A stretch of DNA of 6,180 nucleotides, taken from the NCBI GenBank assembly GCA_017469605.1, contig JAFUGB010000427.1, forward strand, positions 1-6,180, in the 5' to 3' direction. The notes beneath the pieces are model-generated. The model worked only from the letters and a program-made list of their open reading frames with translations, ran no database searches and was not told the DNA's origin. This document shows, in pieces, positions 6,149-6,180 of this stretch. Position 1 is the stretch's first letter, and every line of letters starts with the position of its first letter. The DNA comes from Clostridia bacterium. Lineage in GTDB: Bacteria > Bacillota > Clostridia > Christensenellales > Aristaeellaceae. Position numbers and translations under genes: made by a program.

Positions 6149-6180
6149 TTCTTTGTGTTCTCCCCCGCGCTGATCGCGCA
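6149..6180 (+). pseudogene. In-frame continuation of the TRAP permease after the stop codon (runs off the window)
   Basis: Immediately after TAA at 6146-6148, the unchanged frame reads FFVFSPALIA. This matches the conserved P-[FY]-x-F-V-[FY]-x-P-A-L step of fused TRAP permeases, so the original gene evidently extended beyond this window. No ribosome binding site or start codon is visible in these 32 bases, so this is not a separate gene start. Confidence 0.75.

Overview
The window reads as a single-direction stretch (all genes on the + strand) from an anaerobic Firmicute, most likely a Clostridia-class bacterium. This is an inference. It rests on strong GGAGG-type ribosome binding sites, tight gene spacing, a methylmalonyl-CoA-decarboxylase-type carboxyltransferase and a TAXI-type TRAP transporter with a Clostridia-like signal peptide. 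The genes look moderately GC-rich, with one very AT-rich intergenic island at about 3388-3500.

Layout. Bases 1-1434 hold an aldehyde dehydrogenase whose 5' end lies outside the window. Fifteen bases later comes a complete biotin-dependent carboxyltransferase of the PccB/MmdA family (1450-2976). Fifteen bases after that, with its own ribosome binding site, sits a decayed alpha/beta-hydrolase esterase (2992-3387). It has lost two internal blocks, and its nucleophile-serine segment is out of frame with its two ends. These three look like one transcription unit. The AT-rich island 3388-3514 then carries a probable promoter, an 8+8 bp inverted repeat and a larger hairpin. It precedes a TAXI-family TRAP solute-binding protein (3515-4462). 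An intercistronic hairpin (4490-4527) separates that gene from a fused 4TM/12TM TRAP permease (4547 onward).

How they work together. The binding protein and fused permease form a canonical two-gene TAXI TRAP importer for an unknown organic anion. The upstream genes would act on an aldehyde, an acyl-CoA and (formerly) an ester. Nothing in the sequence fixes the substrates or proves that the two groups share a pathway.

The main surprise is that the permease frame meets TAA at 6146-6148 exactly where the family has an aromatic residue. Family-like sequence continues in the same frame right up to the window edge. Together with the esterase remnant, this gives two lesions within about 3.2 kb, which suggests a decaying locus or, less likely, errors in the sequence. 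I found no evidence of a new kind of system here, and no RNA genes, CRISPR array, insertion sequence or attachment site.
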